A DNA stretch of 64,000 bases, from NCBI GenBank assembly GCA_028869255.1, contig CP110972.1, positions 3,415,001-3,479,000 on the forward strand, in the 5' to 3' direction. This DNA is from Pseudomonas poae. Lineage in GTDB: Bacteria; Pseudomonadota; Gammaproteobacteria; Pseudomonadales; Pseudomonadaceae. The notes under the pieces are model-generated. The model saw only the letters and a list, made by a program, of their open reading frames with translations, ran no database searches and had not been told where the DNA came from. The translations under genes and the position numbers were made by a program. This document shows positions 37,866-49,068 of the stretch, piece by piece (within the stretch, counting starts at the first letter, position 1; each line of letters starts with the position of its first letter).

Positions 37866-38599
37866 GCGGCCTGTTGCTGAGTGTCGAAGACCTCACGGTG
37901 TCGTTCGACGGATTCAAGGCCGTGGACAGCCTTAATTTCTATGTCGAAGAAAACCAGGTGCACGTAGTGATCGGTCCTAACGGCGCAGGCAAGACCACCC
38001 TGCTTGACATGATCTGCGGCAAAACCCGTCCGAGCGCCGGCAGTATCCGTTTCAAGGACCTGCAACTGGCCAACATGATCGAGTACCAGATCACCCGCGC
38101 AGGCGTTGGGCGCAAATTCCAGAACCCTTCGGTGTATGAAGACCTCACCGTGCGCGAGAACCTCGACATCTCATCGCCTGGCAAACGCGGCATTTTCAAC
38201 TGCCTGTTCGCCCGCAAAGACCCGGCCCTTCAAGCAGAGATCGAGCAGACCGCCGAGATGATTTTCCTGCAAGACCAACTGGGGCGCAAAGCCGGGCTGT
38301 TGTCCCACGGGCAAAAGCAGTGGCTGGAGATCGGCATGCTGCTGATGCAACGCCCGGAACTGTTGCTGCTGGACGAGCCGGTTGCCGGCATGAGCGCAGG
38401 CGAGCGGGAAAAGACCGCCGGCCTGCTCAAGCGCATCGCCAAGGGCCGCGCCATGGTGATCATCGAGCACGACATGGAGTTCGTGAAGTCAGTGGCTGAC
38501 AAAGTCACCGTCCTGCACCAGGGCAAGACCCTGGCCTACGGCTCGATGGATCAGGTGCAAAACGATCCTCGCGTCATCGACGTCTACCTGGGGCACTGA
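37862..38599 (+). CDS. urtD: Urea ABC transporter ATP-binding protein UrtD
   Basis: 245-residue ATPase of the LivG type. Walker A GPNGAGKTTL, signature LLSHGQKQWLEIG (the LSHGxxQ form usual for UrtD), Walker B LLLLDEPVAGM, switch His in IIEHDMEFV. Works with UrtE as heterodimer. Confidence 0.9.
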   Translation: MSGLLLSVEDLTVSFDGFKAVDSLNFYVEENQVHVVIGPNGAGKTTLLDMICGKTRPSAGSIRFKDLQLANMIEYQITRAGVGRKFQNPSVYEDLTVRENLDISSPGKRGIFNCLFARKDPALQAEIEQTAEMIFLQDQLGRKAGLLSHGQKQWLEIGMLLMQRPELLLLDEPVAGMSAGEREKTAGLLKRIAKGRAMVIIEHDMEFVKSVADKVTVLHQGKTLAYGSMDQVQNDPRVIDVYLGH

Positions 38600-38601
38600 G
38601 C

Positions 38602-39291
38602 ATGCTGACCGTCAATAACCTGAACGTGTATTACGGCGACAGCCATGTGCTGCGCAATCTCGACCTGACCCTCGCACCTGCCGAGTCCCTGGCGATCATG
38701 GGCCGCAACGGCATGGGCAAGACCACCCTGCTCAGAAGCCTGGTCGGCATGCTGCCGGCACGTAGCGGCAGCATCACGCTGGCGGGCCAGGAACTCAGCG
38801 CCAGCAAGAGCTATGAGCGAGTCGCCGCCGGGGTGGGCTTCGTGCCGCAGGGGCGGATGATTTTTCCGTACCTGACGGTGGAGGAAAACATCCTCACAGG
38901 CATGCAGGGCGCCCCAGCCGCATCGATTCCCGACTACATCTACGAGTACTTCCCGGTGCTGTTCGAGATGCGCCGACGCAAAGGCGGCAACCTCTCCGGA
39001 GGCCAGCAACAACAGCTGGCGATTGCCCGTGCGTTGGTCTCCAACCCCAAAGTGCTGATCCTGGATGAGCCGACCGAGGGCATTCAGCCCTCGATCATCA
39101 AGGACATCGCCCGCGCCCTGAACCTGCTGAAAAAAGAACGGGGGTTTTCGCTGATCGTTTCCGAACAGGTGCTGTCGTTTGCGATGGCGGTGGCCGACCG
39201 GTACCTGATCATCGAGAAAGGCGAGTTCGTGCACAGTGAGGTCCGGGAAACCGTCGACCGCGAGCGCATCCTGCGCTACCTGACTATCTGA
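38602..39291 (+). CDS. urtE: Urea ABC transporter ATP-binding protein UrtE
   Basis: 229-residue LivF-type ATPase. Walker A GRNGMGKTTL, signature LSGGQQQQLAIARAL, Walker B VLILDEPTEGIQPSI; the switch-His position reads SLIVSEQVLSFA, with Gln in place of His, which is common in UrtE. Two bp after urtD. Confidence 0.9.
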   Translation: MLTVNNLNVYYGDSHVLRNLDLTLAPAESLAIMGRNGMGKTTLLRSLVGMLPARSGSITLAGQELSASKSYERVAAGVGFVPQGRMIFPYLTVEENILTGMQGAPAASIPDYIYEYFPVLFEMRRRKGGNLSGGQQQQLAIARALVSNPKVLILDEPTEGIQPSIIKDIARALNLLKKERGFSLIVSEQVLSFAMAVADRYLIIEKGEFVHSEVRETVDRERILRYLTI

Positions 39292-39314
39292 AACCGGACC
39301 TGGGAGCACACACC

Positions 39315-39755
39315 ATGTTGATCCTTGACCGCATTCTGGGCCAGGCCAGCGACCCTGCCCTCGCCGACCGTTTGCATGACCTCAGCCATGCAGGCCAGGT
39401 CGAAACGCTCAGCCTGTCGGCCAGCGACATTCAGCGCCACCGCCTGCGCCTTGCCAGTGATCGCGGCACCGACTGTGCGATACGGCTGGAGCGCCATCAG
39501 CAACTGCGTAACGGCTCGGTGTTGATGCTCGACGGTCAGCGCGCCATCGTCGTGCAAATGCAGGACGTGCACTTTCTCGACCTGCAACCGCGGGACGCTG
39601 CCGCCGCGCTGGAACTGGGGTATTTCGCCGGCAACATGCACTGGGCCGTGCGCTTTGCAGGCACTACGTTGCAGATCCCGCTGAATGGCCCGGAGGCTGA
39701 TTACCTTGAGCGCCTGGCACCGATGCTCGCGGACGGCCGGGTGCTGCGCCTATGA
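39315..39755 (+). CDS. ureE: Urease accessory protein UreE
   Basis: 146 residues, nickel metallochaperone. Contains the N-terminal peptide-binding domain and the metal-binding half (GNMHWAVRF in place of the usual GNRH); it lacks the long His-rich tail of some UreE. Overlaps ureF by ATGA at 39752, so it is part of the urt-ure operon (23 bp after urtE). Confidence 0.82.
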   Translation: MLILDRILGQASDPALADRLHDLSHAGQVETLSLSASDIQRHRLRLASDRGTDCAIRLERHQQLRNGSVLMLDGQRAIVVQMQDVHFLDLQPRDAAAALELGYFAGNMHWAVRFAGTTLQIPLNGPEADYLERLAPMLADGRVLRL

Positions 39756-40507
39756 GCGCCGCACCGGCCGAGTTGCGCAGCAGCCTGTTGGCGCTGCAAC
39801 AGGCAGACAGTTTTTTCCCCGGTGGCGCGGTGGCGTGGTCGTGGGGGCTGGAAACGCTGGTGGCCGATGCACGCCTGGGGCAGCACGCCGCGATGACCGA
39901 CCCAGTCCCTGTCAGGCGCCGTCAGCGCAGCCTGCAGAATGATCGCAGCGTTCAGGTACGGGCCTTCGTCGAAGGGCAGTTACGCCATCGCTGGAACAGT
40001 TTTGACCGGGTGTTTCTGTACGCCGCCTGGCACGCAGCAACTGACGTCGCCACCGTGATGGACCTGGACCGTCAGATAGAGGCTCTGACCCTGGCAGAGG
40101 AACTGCGCCAGGGCTCACGTCGCGTTGGCCAATCGTTGCTGGGCGTGCATGTCGCGCTCGGTACACCCGGCGCGGCCGCTTACCAGCAACACGTGCTCGC
40201 CCGAGCAACGCCGGGGCATTTGCCGGTGCTGCAGGGGCTGCTGTGGAAACGACTCGGCATGCAACTCGATCACTGCCAACTCGCTGCCGCCCATGGGTTA
40301 TGCACCGGACTGGTCAGCGCCGCTGTGCGCCTGGGCGTCATGGGGCATGTGGATGCGCAGCGGGTGCTCACGGACATCCAGCCCCTGCTGCTGCAACTGC
40401 TGGCTCAGGAACCGCTCGTCCTCGACGACGCCAGCGGCTTTACCCCCATGGCCGAGATCGCCGTGATGCGTCACGAAATCCAGGACCTCCGTCTTTTCGC
40501 CAATTGA
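39752..40507 (+). CDS. ureF: Urease accessory protein UreF
   Basis: 251 residues. Family features: [25 protein letters not shown] near the start and the helical remainder ([14 protein letters not shown]). UreF joins UreD and UreG in the nickel-insertion complex. The stretch at about 48-70 ([16 protein letters not shown]) is unusually basic for UreF and should be checked for compensating indels. Confidence 0.78.
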   Translation: MSAAPAELRSSLLALQQADSFFPGGAVAWSWGLETLVADARLGQHAAMTDPVPVRRRQRSLQNDRSVQVRAFVEGQLRHRWNSFDRVFLYAAWHAATDVATVMDLDRQIEALTLAEELRQGSRRVGQSLLGVHVALGTPGAAAYQQHVLARATPGHLPVLQGLLWKRLGMQLDHCQLAAAHGLCTGLVSAAVRLGVMGHVDAQRVLTDIQPLLLQLLAQEPLVLDDASGFTPMAEIAVMRHEIQDLRLFAN

Positions 40508-40552
40508 GGTGACGGGCACGAAAATGCCTGCTGCCGACACAGGAGCTTGAAC

Positions 40553-41248
40553 ATGCTGCTGACGCCCACCGAACTTGAGCGGCTGACGCTGTACACCGCC
40601 GCCGAACTTTCGCGCAAACGCCGCGCCAAAGGGCTGCGCCTGAACTTTCCGGAAGCCTCGGCGCTGATTGCCGATGAGATACTCGAAGGCGCCCGTGAGG
40701 GTCGCAGCGTGGCCGAGCTGATCGGTTTCGGCTCGACGCTCCTCAACACTGACGATGTGATGCCTGGCGTGGCCGATCTGCTGCCGGTGCTGCAGGTGGA
40801 AGGTACGTTCCCCGATGGCACCAAACTGGTCACCGTGCATCAGCCGATTCGACCGGGGCAGTTGCCGTTGGCTGTCATGCCGACGCCAGGCGAAATCATC
40901 TCGCCCGAGTGCGACATACAGCTCAACAGCGGTCGCCCTACGACTACCGTACGGGCCATCAATACCGGCGACCGGCCGGTGCAAATCGGCAGTCACTACC
41001 ACTTTTTCGAAGTCAACAAAGCGCTGGATTTCCCGCGCGCCGACGCCTTCGGCATGCACCTGGACATTCCAGCCGGCACTGCCGTGCGTTTTGAGCCGGG
41101 GGAGCTGCGCGAAGTGCAGCTGGTGCAATTCGGCGGCACGGGCGACATCCACGGTTTCAGCGGTTTGACCAATGGCAATCTGCACGATCCGGCCTGCAAG
41201 GCCATCGCGCTCGAACGGGCACGCGCCCAACAGTTCAAGGGGGCGTGA
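40553..41248 (+). CDS. Fused urease gamma-beta subunit (UreAB)
   Basis: 231 residues: residues 1-100 are the gamma subunit ([20 protein letters not shown] ... TRRLL-like [20 protein letters not shown]), residues about 105-231 the beta subunit ([20 protein letters not shown] ... [20 protein letters not shown]). Gamma-beta fusions are known from Helicobacter and from a second urease type in P. syringae. The ATG at 40553 follows AGGAG. Four bp before ureC. Confidence 0.87.
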   Translation: MLLTPTELERLTLYTAAELSRKRRAKGLRLNFPEASALIADEILEGAREGRSVAELIGFGSTLLNTDDVMPGVADLLPVLQVEGTFPDGTKLVTVHQPIRPGQLPLAVMPTPGEIISPECDIQLNSGRPTTTVRAINTGDRPVQIGSHYHFFEVNKALDFPRADAFGMHLDIPAGTAVRFEPGELREVQLVQFGGTGDIHGFSGLTNGNLHDPACKAIALERARAQQFKGA

Positions 41249-41251
41249 CCC

Positions 41252-42964
41252 ATGGCAACGATGACCCGCAAGGAATACGCCGCGATGTACGGCCCCACCA
41301 CCGGCGACGCCGTGCGCCTGGGAGATACTTCGCTGCTGGCCGAGGTCGAGTTCGACCACTCGGTACCCGGCGATGAATGCCTGCACGGCGGCGGCAAGAC
41401 ACTGCGCGACGGCATGGGCCTGATGCCGGGGCATGACAGCGCAGACGGCGCGCTGGACATGCTGATCTGCAACGCGCTGATCATCGACCCGGTGATCGGC
41501 ATCGTCAAAGGCGACATCGGCATCAAGGACGGCAAGATCGTGGCCATCGGCAAGGCCGGCAATCCGCAGGTCATGGACGGTGTCCATCCGCAGCTGATCT
41601 GCGGCGTCGCAACCACCGTGCGCGACGCTGAAGGCATGATCATTACGCCCGGCGGGATCGATGTGCACGTGCATTTCGACTCCGCGCAACTCTGCGATCA
41701 CGCGCTGGCGGCGGGCCTGACGACGCTGATCGGCGGCTCGCTCGGGCCGATCACCGTGGGGATCGACTGCGGCGGCGAATGGAACGTCGGCAAGATGCTG
41801 CAGGCCTCTGAAGCCTGGCCCATCAATTTCGGCTTTCTCGGCAGGGGCAATTCCAGCAAGCCGGAATCGCTGCTCGGCCAACTGCGTGGTGGTTGCCTGG
41901 GGTTGAAGATCCACGAGGACTGGGGCGCGATGCCTGCCGTGATCGATACCTGCCTCAAGGTGGCCGATAAATACGACTTCCAGGTGCAACTACACACCGA
42001 CACGCTGAATGAATCGGGCTTTCTCGAAGACACACTGGCCGCCATCGGTGACCGCACGATCCACATGTACCACACCGAAGGTGCAGGCGGCGGCCACGCC
42101 CCGGACATCATCAGCGTGGCGGGAAAATCCAACTGCATCCCCTCCTCGACCAACCCGACCAATCCGTACACCGTCAACACCTTCGACGAGCATCTGGACA
42201 TGATCATGGTCTGCCATCACCTCAATCCGGACGTGCCGGAAGACGTGGCGTTCGCGGAATCCAGGGTGCGTCCGCAGACCATCGCCGCCGAAGACATCCT
42301 GCACGACACCGGGGCGATTTCGATCCTCGGCTCCGACAGCCAGGGCATGGGGCGCATCAACGAGGTGATCTGCCGCACCTGGCAACTGGCCTCGAAAATG
42401 AAAGAGCAACGCGGTCGTTTGCCGGAAGAAAAAACTGCATTGGGCGACAACGAACGCATCAAGCGTTACATCGCCAAGTACACGATCAACGCTGCGCGGG
42501 TGTTCGGAATCGACAGTTACATCGGCTCGCTGGAGCCTGGCAAGATCGCTGACCTGGTGCTGTGGCGCCCGGCCTTTTTTGGCATCAAGCCGGAGTTGGT
42601 GGTCAAGGGTGGTTTTATCGTGCACGGCGTGATGGGCGACTCGGCAGCCTCGTTGTACACCTGCGAACCGCTGATCATGCGCCCGCAATGGGGGGCCTTT
42701 GGTGACGCCAAACAGGCGTTGTCGGTGAATTTCGTCAACCGCCTCGCGGTGGAGGCCAATACCGGCGAGAAGCTGGGCCTGAAAAAAGCCCTGTTGCCGG
42801 CCTTCGGCACCCGCACGCTGCGCAAGTCCGACATGCTGCACAACGACGCCTGCCCGGACATTCGCGTCGACCCTCAGACCTTCGATGTGTACGCCGACGG
42901 AGAGCGCCTGACCTGCGAGCCGGTCAGCGAAGTGCCCTTGGCCCAGCGTTACATGCTGCGCTGA
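41252..42964 (+). CDS. ureC: Urease alpha subunit UreC
   Basis: 570 residues, the catalytic subunit hydrolysing urea to ammonia and carbamate. Nickel ligands are visible: HVHFD, the carbamylated Lys in [20 protein letters not shown] and the GHAPD stretch; the flap reads [20 protein letters not shown]. Full length, no frame break. Confidence 0.93.
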   Translation: MATMTRKEYAAMYGPTTGDAVRLGDTSLLAEVEFDHSVPGDECLHGGGKTLRDGMGLMPGHDSADGALDMLICNALIIDPVIGIVKGDIGIKDGKIVAIGKAGNPQVMDGVHPQLICGVATTVRDAEGMIITPGGIDVHVHFDSAQLCDHALAAGLTTLIGGSLGPITVGIDCGGEWNVGKMLQASEAWPINFGFLGRGNSSKPESLLGQLRGGCLGLKIHEDWGAMPAVIDTCLKVADKYDFQVQLHTDTLNESGFLEDTLAAIGDRTIHMYHTEGAGGGHAPDIISVAGKSNCIPSSTNPTNPYTVNTFDEHLDMIMVCHHLNPDVPEDVAFAESRVRPQTIAAEDILHDTGAISILGSDSQGMGRINEVICRTWQLASKMKEQRGRLPEEKTALGDNERIKRYIAKYTINAARVFGIDSYIGSLEPGKIADLVLWRPAFFGIKPELVVKGGFIVHGVMGDSAASLYTCEPLIMRPQWGAFGDAKQALSVNFVNRLAVEANTGEKLGLKKALLPAFGTRTLRKSDMLHNDACPDIRVDPQTFDVYADGERLTCEPVSEVPLAQRYMLR

Positions 42965-42990
42965 TCACAGCCAATAAAAGGAACCTGATA

Positions 42991-43644
42991 ATGAGCACTG
43001 CATTCAATGCCGTAACGCAGCCGCAAGCCCATCCCGGTGCCGCGCGCGTCGGGATCGGCGGCCCGGTCGGTTCGGGCAAGACACGCCTGCTGGAGCAACT
43101 GATTCCGCGCTTCATCGCACGCGGCACCGAGCTGGCCATCATCACCAACGACCTGGCGACCCGCGAGGACGCCGAACGGGTGCAGCGCAGCGGCCTGATC
43201 GACCCACAACGGGTGCTCGCGGTGGAAACCGGCGCCTGCCCGCACACGGCGATCCGTGAAGACCCGACGCTGAACCTGCAAATGGCCGATGAACTGGAAG
43301 CGCGATTCGAGAACCTGGACCTGATCCTGATTGAGTCCGGCGGCGATAACCTGGCCTCGACCTTCTCGTTGGATCTGGTGGATTACTGGATCTTTGTCAT
43401 TGATGTCGCCGGCGGCGATGACATCCCGCGCAAACGAGGGCCTGGCGTATTGAGCTGTGATCTGCTGGTGGTCAACAAATACGATCTGGCGCCCTATGTG
43501 GGCGTTGATCTGCCACGCATGCGTCGCGAATCAGCCGAAGCCCGCAACGGCCGGCCCGTGCTGTTCACCAACTGCGCTACGGGTGACGGGGTCGACGCGG
43601 TAGTCGACGCCATCAGCCGTGCCGTGTTGTTTGACCGACCATGA
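42991..43644 (+). CDS. ureG: Urease accessory GTPase UreG
   Basis: 217 residues. P-loop [17 protein letters not shown], nickel motif [15 protein letters not shown] (CPH), [12 protein letters not shown] for guanine binding. Drives nickel insertion. Overlaps ureD by ATGA at 43641. Confidence 0.92.
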   Translation: MSTAFNAVTQPQAHPGAARVGIGGPVGSGKTRLLEQLIPRFIARGTELAIITNDLATREDAERVQRSGLIDPQRVLAVETGACPHTAIREDPTLNLQMADELEARFENLDLILIESGGDNLASTFSLDLVDYWIFVIDVAGGDDIPRKRGPGVLSCDLLVVNKYDLAPYVGVDLPRMRRESAEARNGRPVLFTNCATGDGVDAVVDAISRAVLFDRP

Positions 43645-44519
43645 ACGCGTCGCAGGAGCTGTTTCGACCGTTGAGTGGCCCACCCAAGGCATCGTCGCAG
43701 GTACAGGCCCGGATTGCCTTCAGCAAAGCGCCGTCGGGAGCCAGTTACATCAGCGAGCAGCAGGTAGGCTATCCCTTTCATCTGGGCCGTACGCTCAAGC
43801 TGCCGGATGACCCGAAAGGCATGGCCGCCGTGTATGTGCAGTCGTGCTCGGGCGGGATTTTCGCAGGGCAGGATTTACAGATGTACCTGCATGCCGGGCC
43901 GGACACTCAAGTCCATGTCAGCACTGGCGCAGCGACGGTAGCGCACAGCATGCTCGAGCAATCGGCACGCCAGACCGTCAGCCTTACCGCCGAACGCGGA
44001 GCACTACTGGAGTACCTGCCAATGGCGACGATCCTGTTTCCCCAGGCAAAACTGCACAGTCAGGTAAGGGTGAATCTGCACCCAGGCGCCAGGGTGATGC
44101 TGTGCGACGCGTTTTGCCTGCACACTCCTCAAGACAGTGCAGGCCTCTTCGATTTCTACCGCGCCGACCTGGAAGTGCGCTGCTCGGCAGGCCGCTTACT
44201 GGCCGGCGATCGCCTGGCGCTGAGCGGGCAAGACCTACTGCGGCAATTACCGGGCGTCAGTCATACCTTCCAGACCCTGGCGACATTTATGCTTGTGGGT
44301 CAGGGCTTACCTGTCGAAGCGTTGAAAACAGCCTTGCGTAATGCCCTGCCCACTCACCCCGACAGCTACTTGGGTGTCAGCGCGTTGCCCAACGATTGCG
44401 GGGTTTCATTACGCATCATGTCCCTTGATGCCGTATCACTGCGCAACAGCCTTCACAAAGCGTGGGCGTGTGTGCGCGAGCATCTGACCGGCGTGGCACC
44501 GCGTATACGTCGCAAATGA
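43641..44519 (+). CDS. ureD: Urease accessory protein UreD/UreH
   Basis: 292 residues, scaffold for nickel insertion. Seen: [32 protein letters not shown] and [18 protein letters not shown]. Here it is the last gene of the operon, whereas in the usual Pseudomonas urease locus ureD is first. Confidence 0.85.
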   Translation: MNASQELFRPLSGPPKASSQVQARIAFSKAPSGASYISEQQVGYPFHLGRTLKLPDDPKGMAAVYVQSCSGGIFAGQDLQMYLHAGPDTQVHVSTGAATVAHSMLEQSARQTVSLTAERGALLEYLPMATILFPQAKLHSQVRVNLHPGARVMLCDAFCLHTPQDSAGLFDFYRADLEVRCSAGRLLAGDRLALSGQDLLRQLPGVSHTFQTLATFMLVGQGLPVEALKTALRNALPTHPDSYLGVSALPNDCGVSLRIMSLDAVSLRNSLHKAWACVREHLTGVAPRIRRK

Positions 44520-44713
44520 GCGCTGATGCCGCTTTCTCACTGCATCCATTACGCACCTCACGCTTGAAAACGTAAGTCGTTTGAATCTTAAGCACAGTAA
44601 GCGTGCGAACTAAACCGCTTGCAGCTCAAGCCTTAATATTTATTAACCGCTGATTGACACGCTGCCGGTCAAAAGCCGTTGGGTCGTATCTAGCGCGCGC
44701 CAGTGCACCACTG

Positions 44714-44752
44714 AAAAAACCCCGCCTCCCTTGCAGGAGAGCGGGGCTTTTT
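44714..44752. terminator. Bidirectional terminator between ureD and fadL-like gene
   Basis: CCCCGC/GCGGGG plus CTCC/GGAG form a stem with A run before and TTTTT after. It serves the convergent ureD and FadL-like genes. The rest of 44520-44766 shows no gene. Confidence 0.85.
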
Positions 44753-44766
44753 GTGGGTGCGCTGGA

Positions 44767-46068
44767 TCAGAACTTATACGTTATGCCCAGGCCGAAACCG
44801 TTGGAGCTGTTTTCGTACTTGGCGTTGTAGGACGAACCCAAAGCGTTAGCCCTTTTGATCTTGACCGGTTCTTCCTTGAGGTAAGAGTAAGCCAGGTCTA
44901 CGGTCATATTATCCATCACGGCGTAGCCCAAGCCCAAGCTGAAAATGGTTCGATCACCGGTAGGAATTCGTGGCGAACGGTCAGTATTGTTGGTGGGTGA
45001 CTGGTCGAAGGTCAGGCCGGTGCGCACAACAACCTGTTTAGTGAGTCGATACGAGGTACCCAGAGCGTAAGCCCAAGTATCATGCCAGTTCTGTGGTTCT
45101 AAAATCTGACCGACGATTCGAGGTGCGAGTGCGCCGTTCGCTGTAGTCACACCTTCGTTGTTGATTGTAATCTCTTTGAGGCGGCTCCAACGAGTCCAAG
45201 TCGCACCGCCATACAGTTTCCAGGCATCGCTAAGGTCTTGAGTGACCGAGGCATCCCACGATTCAGGGGTGTCAATTTTCAACGAAGCATCGTAACGGCC
45301 TGCACGCAGGTAAGCAGCTGGAACTCGGGTTCCAGGCGTCACTTCAGTATGGCCTTCGAGCTTGTATTTCACCTTCGAGTGGTAAGTCAGGCCGACCCGC
45401 GTTGTGTCAGTGGCTTGCACCAGGATACCGGCGTTGAAGCCAAGAGCTGTGTCGTCACCTTTGATTTTAACCTTGCTGTCTCCGGTGCCGGCGAGCCCTG
45501 GGAGCGGTAACAATGCCAGACTTGGCCGAGACTCAAGGTCGCCGACAATCCGATTGATAGTCGGACCAAAACCGATCGAAACCTTGTCATTGAAGGCGTA
45601 GCTGACGGTCGGTTGGAAGGTAATAACCGACACTTCGCTCTTGCTACCAAAAGCACGGCCTTGGAAACTGTTTTCGTAATCTGTCTTCAAGCCGAATGGA
45701 GCGTAAACGCCGAAGCCGATAGCCCACTGGTCGTTAAGTCTGTTGGTGTAGAAGCCGAACGGGACTCCGATCAAAGGCACCATGTCACCTTTGTTGCTGC
45801 CCGACGAACGCCCCCCAGTGTCCTTGATATCGGTAGACCCGTCGATGAATGCAACACCGCCCGTAACCTGCTGGCCTTGCAGGCGAGCCATACCGGCGGG
45901 GTTACCATAAACAGTGCTTGCATTATCAGCAGATGAAGAGCGGCCTGCGAAACCTATCCCCATCCCAGCGACGTCTTGTTCGTTTAGGGCAAAGCCACTT
46001 GCGAAGACGTGGGAAGCTGCCATAGCTACGGCAAGGCTAAGTGTAGTGTTGAGCATTACTTTTTTCAT
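44767..46068 (-). CDS. Outer-membrane long-chain fatty acid transporter, FadL/OmpP1 family
   Basis: 433 residues, signal peptide cut near HVFA-SGFAL. The hatch region is characteristic: SGFALNEQDVAGMGIGFAGR, followed by STVYGNPAGM; ends with F (LGITYKF). FadL-type channels take up fatty acids or hydrophobic aromatics. GGAG precedes the ATG at 46068. Its place beside a lipase/exporter cluster suggests uptake of released fatty acids, an inference. Confidence 0.87.
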   Translation of the reverse strand: MKKVMLNTTLSLAVAMAASHVFASGFALNEQDVAGMGIGFAGRSSSADNASTVYGNPAGMARLQGQQVTGGVAFIDGSTDIKDTGGRSSGSNKGDMVPLIGVPFGFYTNRLNDQWAIGFGVYAPFGLKTDYENSFQGRAFGSKSEVSVITFQPTVSYAFNDKVSIGFGPTINRIVGDLESRPSLALLPLPGLAGTGDSKVKIKGDDTALGFNAGILVQATDTTRVGLTYHSKVKYKLEGHTEVTPGTRVPAAYLRAGRYDASLKIDTPESWDASVTQDLSDAWKLYGGATWTRWSRLKEITINNEGVTTANGALAPRIVGQILEPQNWHDTWAYALGTSYRLTKQVVVRTGLTFDQSPTNNTDRSPRIPTGDRTIFSLGLGYAVMDNMTVDLAYSYLKEEPVKIKRANALGSSYNAKYENSSNGFGLGITYKF

Positions 46069-46423
46069 TATTATAACTCCGAGTGATCACCGCTTTGAAA
46101 AACATCAATGCCTTCAAGATTGCGCCATAGTTTAAAACGTCGAACACAAGGACATTTCCAGGACAATCCGGCGAAACTTTTTGACAACTATTTGAATTTT
46201 CCCGAACAACTTCCAGTAAGTCTTCCTGTCTCGGCGCCGATTACAGGTCGGGCATTACGAATTGCGTCACGGAAGACTGAATCCACCCTTTAACTGCAAC
46301 GCCCGTGGCACTACCCACACCGTTCGATGGCAGGGTGAATACAATGTGGCTGACGTCTACGCTTGCACCCACTGCATCAACTTTGCATATATATATGACT
46401 TCAGCGAACCAACTTTGAGCTAT
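46069..46423. other. Non-coding gap between aprF and fadL-like gene
   Basis: 355 bp, AT-richer than its neighbours; presumably holds the promoter of the FadL-like gene. No gene, repeat or clear terminator was recognised. Confidence 0.4.
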
Positions 46424-47770
46424 TTATGGTCTGGCGCTCGATACAAATGCTTCGTCGACCTTGGCCAGGTCGGTATCGCGCAAATTACCCGCGTAGTAAT
46501 GCAATTTGGTCCAGGCCATCAAATAGTCGTAGCGCGCCTGGGCCAGGTCGCGGCGCGTGCTGTAGAGCTGCTGCTCGGCGTTCAACGCATCAAGGTTGAC
46601 CCGCTCGCCGCCGAGGATGCTTTGTTTGGTCGACACCACCAGCGCTTCCGCTGACGCCAGGGCCTTTTGATAGGCGCGCAATTTGCTCACCCCCGACAGG
46701 CAGGCGCTGAACTGCCGACGCAGTTCGATCAGGGTTTCGCGGGTCTTGCCTTCCAATTCGTACTCGGCCTGCTCCATGGCGCGGCTAGCCTGGCGGGTGG
46801 AGGCAGAGATGCCGCCACCGGCATACAGCGGCAGGCTGACTTCAATCCCGATGGTGTTGGTGTCGTAGCGCTGGTTGTAGGTGTTGCCGCTGTCAGACTC
46901 CTGCTGGCGTGAACTGGCATAGGCGGTGACCTTGGGCAAATGCCCGGCACGGTTGCGTTCCACTTCATAACGCGCCACTTCCAGCGCCTGGCGTTGGGAC
47001 GCGAGCGTGGGGTTATTGCTGATCGCCAGTTCATGCCAAGTGTCGTAGCTGGCCGGTGCCAGGGTGAACGCGGCGAAATCCTGGTTCAACGGCGCGAGGT
47101 CGTGGATGTTGACGCTCTGTACGCCAATCAATGCGCCCAGTTCACGCAGCGAAGCATCCTGTTCATCCAGCGCCTGGATCTCTTCGGCCGTCGCCAGCTC
47201 ATAGCGCGACTCGGCTTCGAGAATATCGGTGCGCGTGCCCTCGCCTTGCTGGAACAGGTGCTGGTTTTGCTGAAACTGCTGCTCGAATGCCTTCTTCTTG
47301 GCGCGGGCAATGTCGATCTGGTCCTGGGCAAACAGCGCCTGGGTGTAATAGCTCAGCACCCGCACCAGCAGCGCCTGGCTCTTGTCGCGAAAGCTTTCAT
47401 CGGCGAACAGCGCCTGGGCCACGCCTTTGCGGTAGTTGGCGTAGGCTTCGTAGTCGAACAGCGGCTGTTGCAGGCTGAAGGTCGAGCCGTAGCTGTTGTA
47501 GCTGCGGTCGTCGTGATAATTGCCGCCGCGCCCGTCCGGCAGAGTGGCCTGGGAGTTGTTGCGGCCCTTGTTGTAGTTATAGGACAGCCTGGGCAGCAGG
47601 CCGGCGCGGCCGATGGTGCGGTTTTCCAGGCCTGCGTCGCGCTCCTTGATGGCGCCCAGGAATACCGGATCATTGCGCAGGGCCTGCTCATACACATCGA
47701 ACGGGCCCATGGCGGCCTGGGCATTGGCGCAGGTCAACAGCAAGGCGATAAGCAAGCGTTTCATGCTCAT
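46424..47770 (-). CDS. aprF: Type I secretion outer-membrane factor, AprF/TolC-like
   Basis: 448 residues with signal peptide (cut near NAQA-AMGPFD) and two TolC-type repeats rich in long helices (ESRYELATAEEIQALDEQDA). It forms the outer-membrane duct for AprD-AprE. Start ATG at 47770 overlaps the aprE stop; a second ATG at 47764 is possible. Confidence 0.86.
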   Translation of the reverse strand: MSMKRLLIALLLTCANAQAAMGPFDVYEQALRNDPVFLGAIKERDAGLENRTIGRAGLLPRLSYNYNKGRNNSQATLPDGRGGNYHDDRSYNSYGSTFSLQQPLFDYEAYANYRKGVAQALFADESFRDKSQALLVRVLSYYTQALFAQDQIDIARAKKKAFEQQFQQNQHLFQQGEGTRTDILEAESRYELATAEEIQALDEQDASLRELGALIGVQSVNIHDLAPLNQDFAAFTLAPASYDTWHELAISNNPTLASQRQALEVARYEVERNRAGHLPKVTAYASSRQQESDSGNTYNQRYDTNTIGIEVSLPLYAGGGISASTRQASRAMEQAEYELEGKTRETLIELRRQFSACLSGVSKLRAYQKALASAEALVVSTKQSILGGERVNLDALNAEQQLYSTRRDLAQARYDYLMAWTKLHYYAGNLRDTDLAKVDEAFVSSARP

Positions 47771-49068
47771 TCCTCGGTCAACGCTGAGCCGGCGCGGTCG
47801 AGCAGCGGCTTGAACAGGTAGTTGAGCAACGACCGCTCGCCGGTGCGCACAAACATCTCGGCGGGCATGCCCGGCTTGATCACCAGGCCGTGGAGTTTTT
47901 CCAGCGCGGCGTCGCTGACCGTGGTGCGCAGCACGTAATACGGCGCGCCGGTTTTTTCATCGAGCATCTGGTCGGCGGAAATCAGGCTGACCTCACCCGG
48001 CACGCGGGGTGTGCGGCTTTGGTTGAAGGCGGTGAAGAGGATATCGACTGGCAAGTGCGTGCCGACCTTGTCCACCAGATGCACCGGCAAATGCCCTTCG
48101 ACTTCCAGGCGCGTGCCTTGGGGCACGATTTCCAGCAGGGTTTCACCGGCACGCACCACCGCGCCCTCGGTGTGCACGCTGAGATTGACCGCGATGCCAT
48201 CCGCCGGGGCGTTGATCTCGCTGTGTTGCAGGTCAAACCCGGCCGAGGTGAGTTGCTGCTCCAGGGTCAGGCTGCGCAGTTGCGCGTCGGCCAGTTGGCT
48301 GCGCACTTCCTTCTGGTATTCCTCGCTGTGCTGCTGCAATTTCAGCCGCGATTCGAGGATGCCCTGCTCCACGCGGCCACTTTCGCCGGTGTTCTGCGCC
48401 AGGTCCTGTTGCACCTGGGACAGCTGGCGTTGGTACTCCATCAACCGGTTGCGCGGGATGTAGCCGTTGTCGGCCAAGGGTTGCAGGTTGCTCAGTTGGT
48501 CGCGCAGGGATTGGGCCTGGGCGGTCAAGTCGCTGCGGGCACGGCGCATGCCAGCGAGTTGCGCGGTGGCGCCGTCGATATTGGCGCGAATCCCTGCCTG
48601 TTCACGGGCAAAGGCCTCACGGCGGCTGCTGAACAGTTGGCGCTGGCCTTCCAGCACCAGCGCCAGGGCTGGGTCGGGGTTGGCACTCAGCTCGGCCGGA
48701 AAGGTGATGCTGGATTGGTTATCGCGCTCGCTCTGCCAGCGGGCCACACTGGCCCAGGCCATGCGGTACTGGGCCTGCAACGACTGCACATCAGCCTGGT
48801 TCTGGGTCTGGTCGAGGCGAAACAGCGGCTGGCCCTGTTTCACCAGCTCGCCCTCCTTCACCAGAATCCGGCTGACCACGCCGGGGCTGAAGGTTTGCAC
48901 CGCCTTGCGTTTGCCCGACACCACCACCGTGCCTTGTACCGGAATGCCCTGATCCAGGGGCGCCAGGCTGGCCCACAGGAAAAATCCACCGGCGCAGAGT
49001 ACCGTCAGCCACCAGCCCAAACGCACGAAAAAACCCGCGTCGCGTTGCTCAAAAGTGATGCTGCTCAT
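47767..49068 (-). CDS. aprE: Type I secretion membrane-fusion protein, AprE/HlyD-like
   Basis: 433 residues: one membrane helix near 20-40 (GWWLTVLCAGGFFLWASLAP), then lipoyl half-motifs, a long coiled coil (about 100-280) and a beta-barrel part, HlyD family. Overlaps the aprD stop by ATGA. Joins the ABC protein to AprF. Confidence 0.88.
   Translation of the reverse strand: MSSITFEQRDAGFFVRLGWWLTVLCAGGFFLWASLAPLDQGIPVQGTVVVSGKRKAVQTFSPGVVSRILVKEGELVKQGQPLFRLDQTQNQADVQSLQAQYRMAWASVARWQSERDNQSSITFPAELSANPDPALALVLEGQRQLFSSRREAFAREQAGIRANIDGATAQLAGMRRARSDLTAQAQSLRDQLSNLQPLADNGYIPRNRLMEYQRQLSQVQQDLAQNTGESGRVEQGILESRLKLQQHSEEYQKEVRSQLADAQLRSLTLEQQLTSAGFDLQHSEINAPADGIAVNLSVHTEGAVVRAGETLLEIVPQGTRLEVEGHLPVHLVDKVGTHLPVDILFTAFNQSRTPRVPGEVSLISADQMLDEKTGAPYYVLRTTVSDAALEKLHGLVIKPGMPAEMFVRTGERSLLNYLFKPLLDRAGSALTEE

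Noticed and set aside
40298..41989. Long open frame (563 codons) on the minus strand opposite ureF, ureAB and ureC
   Set aside because: Antisense to three clear urease genes, no family features, typical antisense GC-frame effect.
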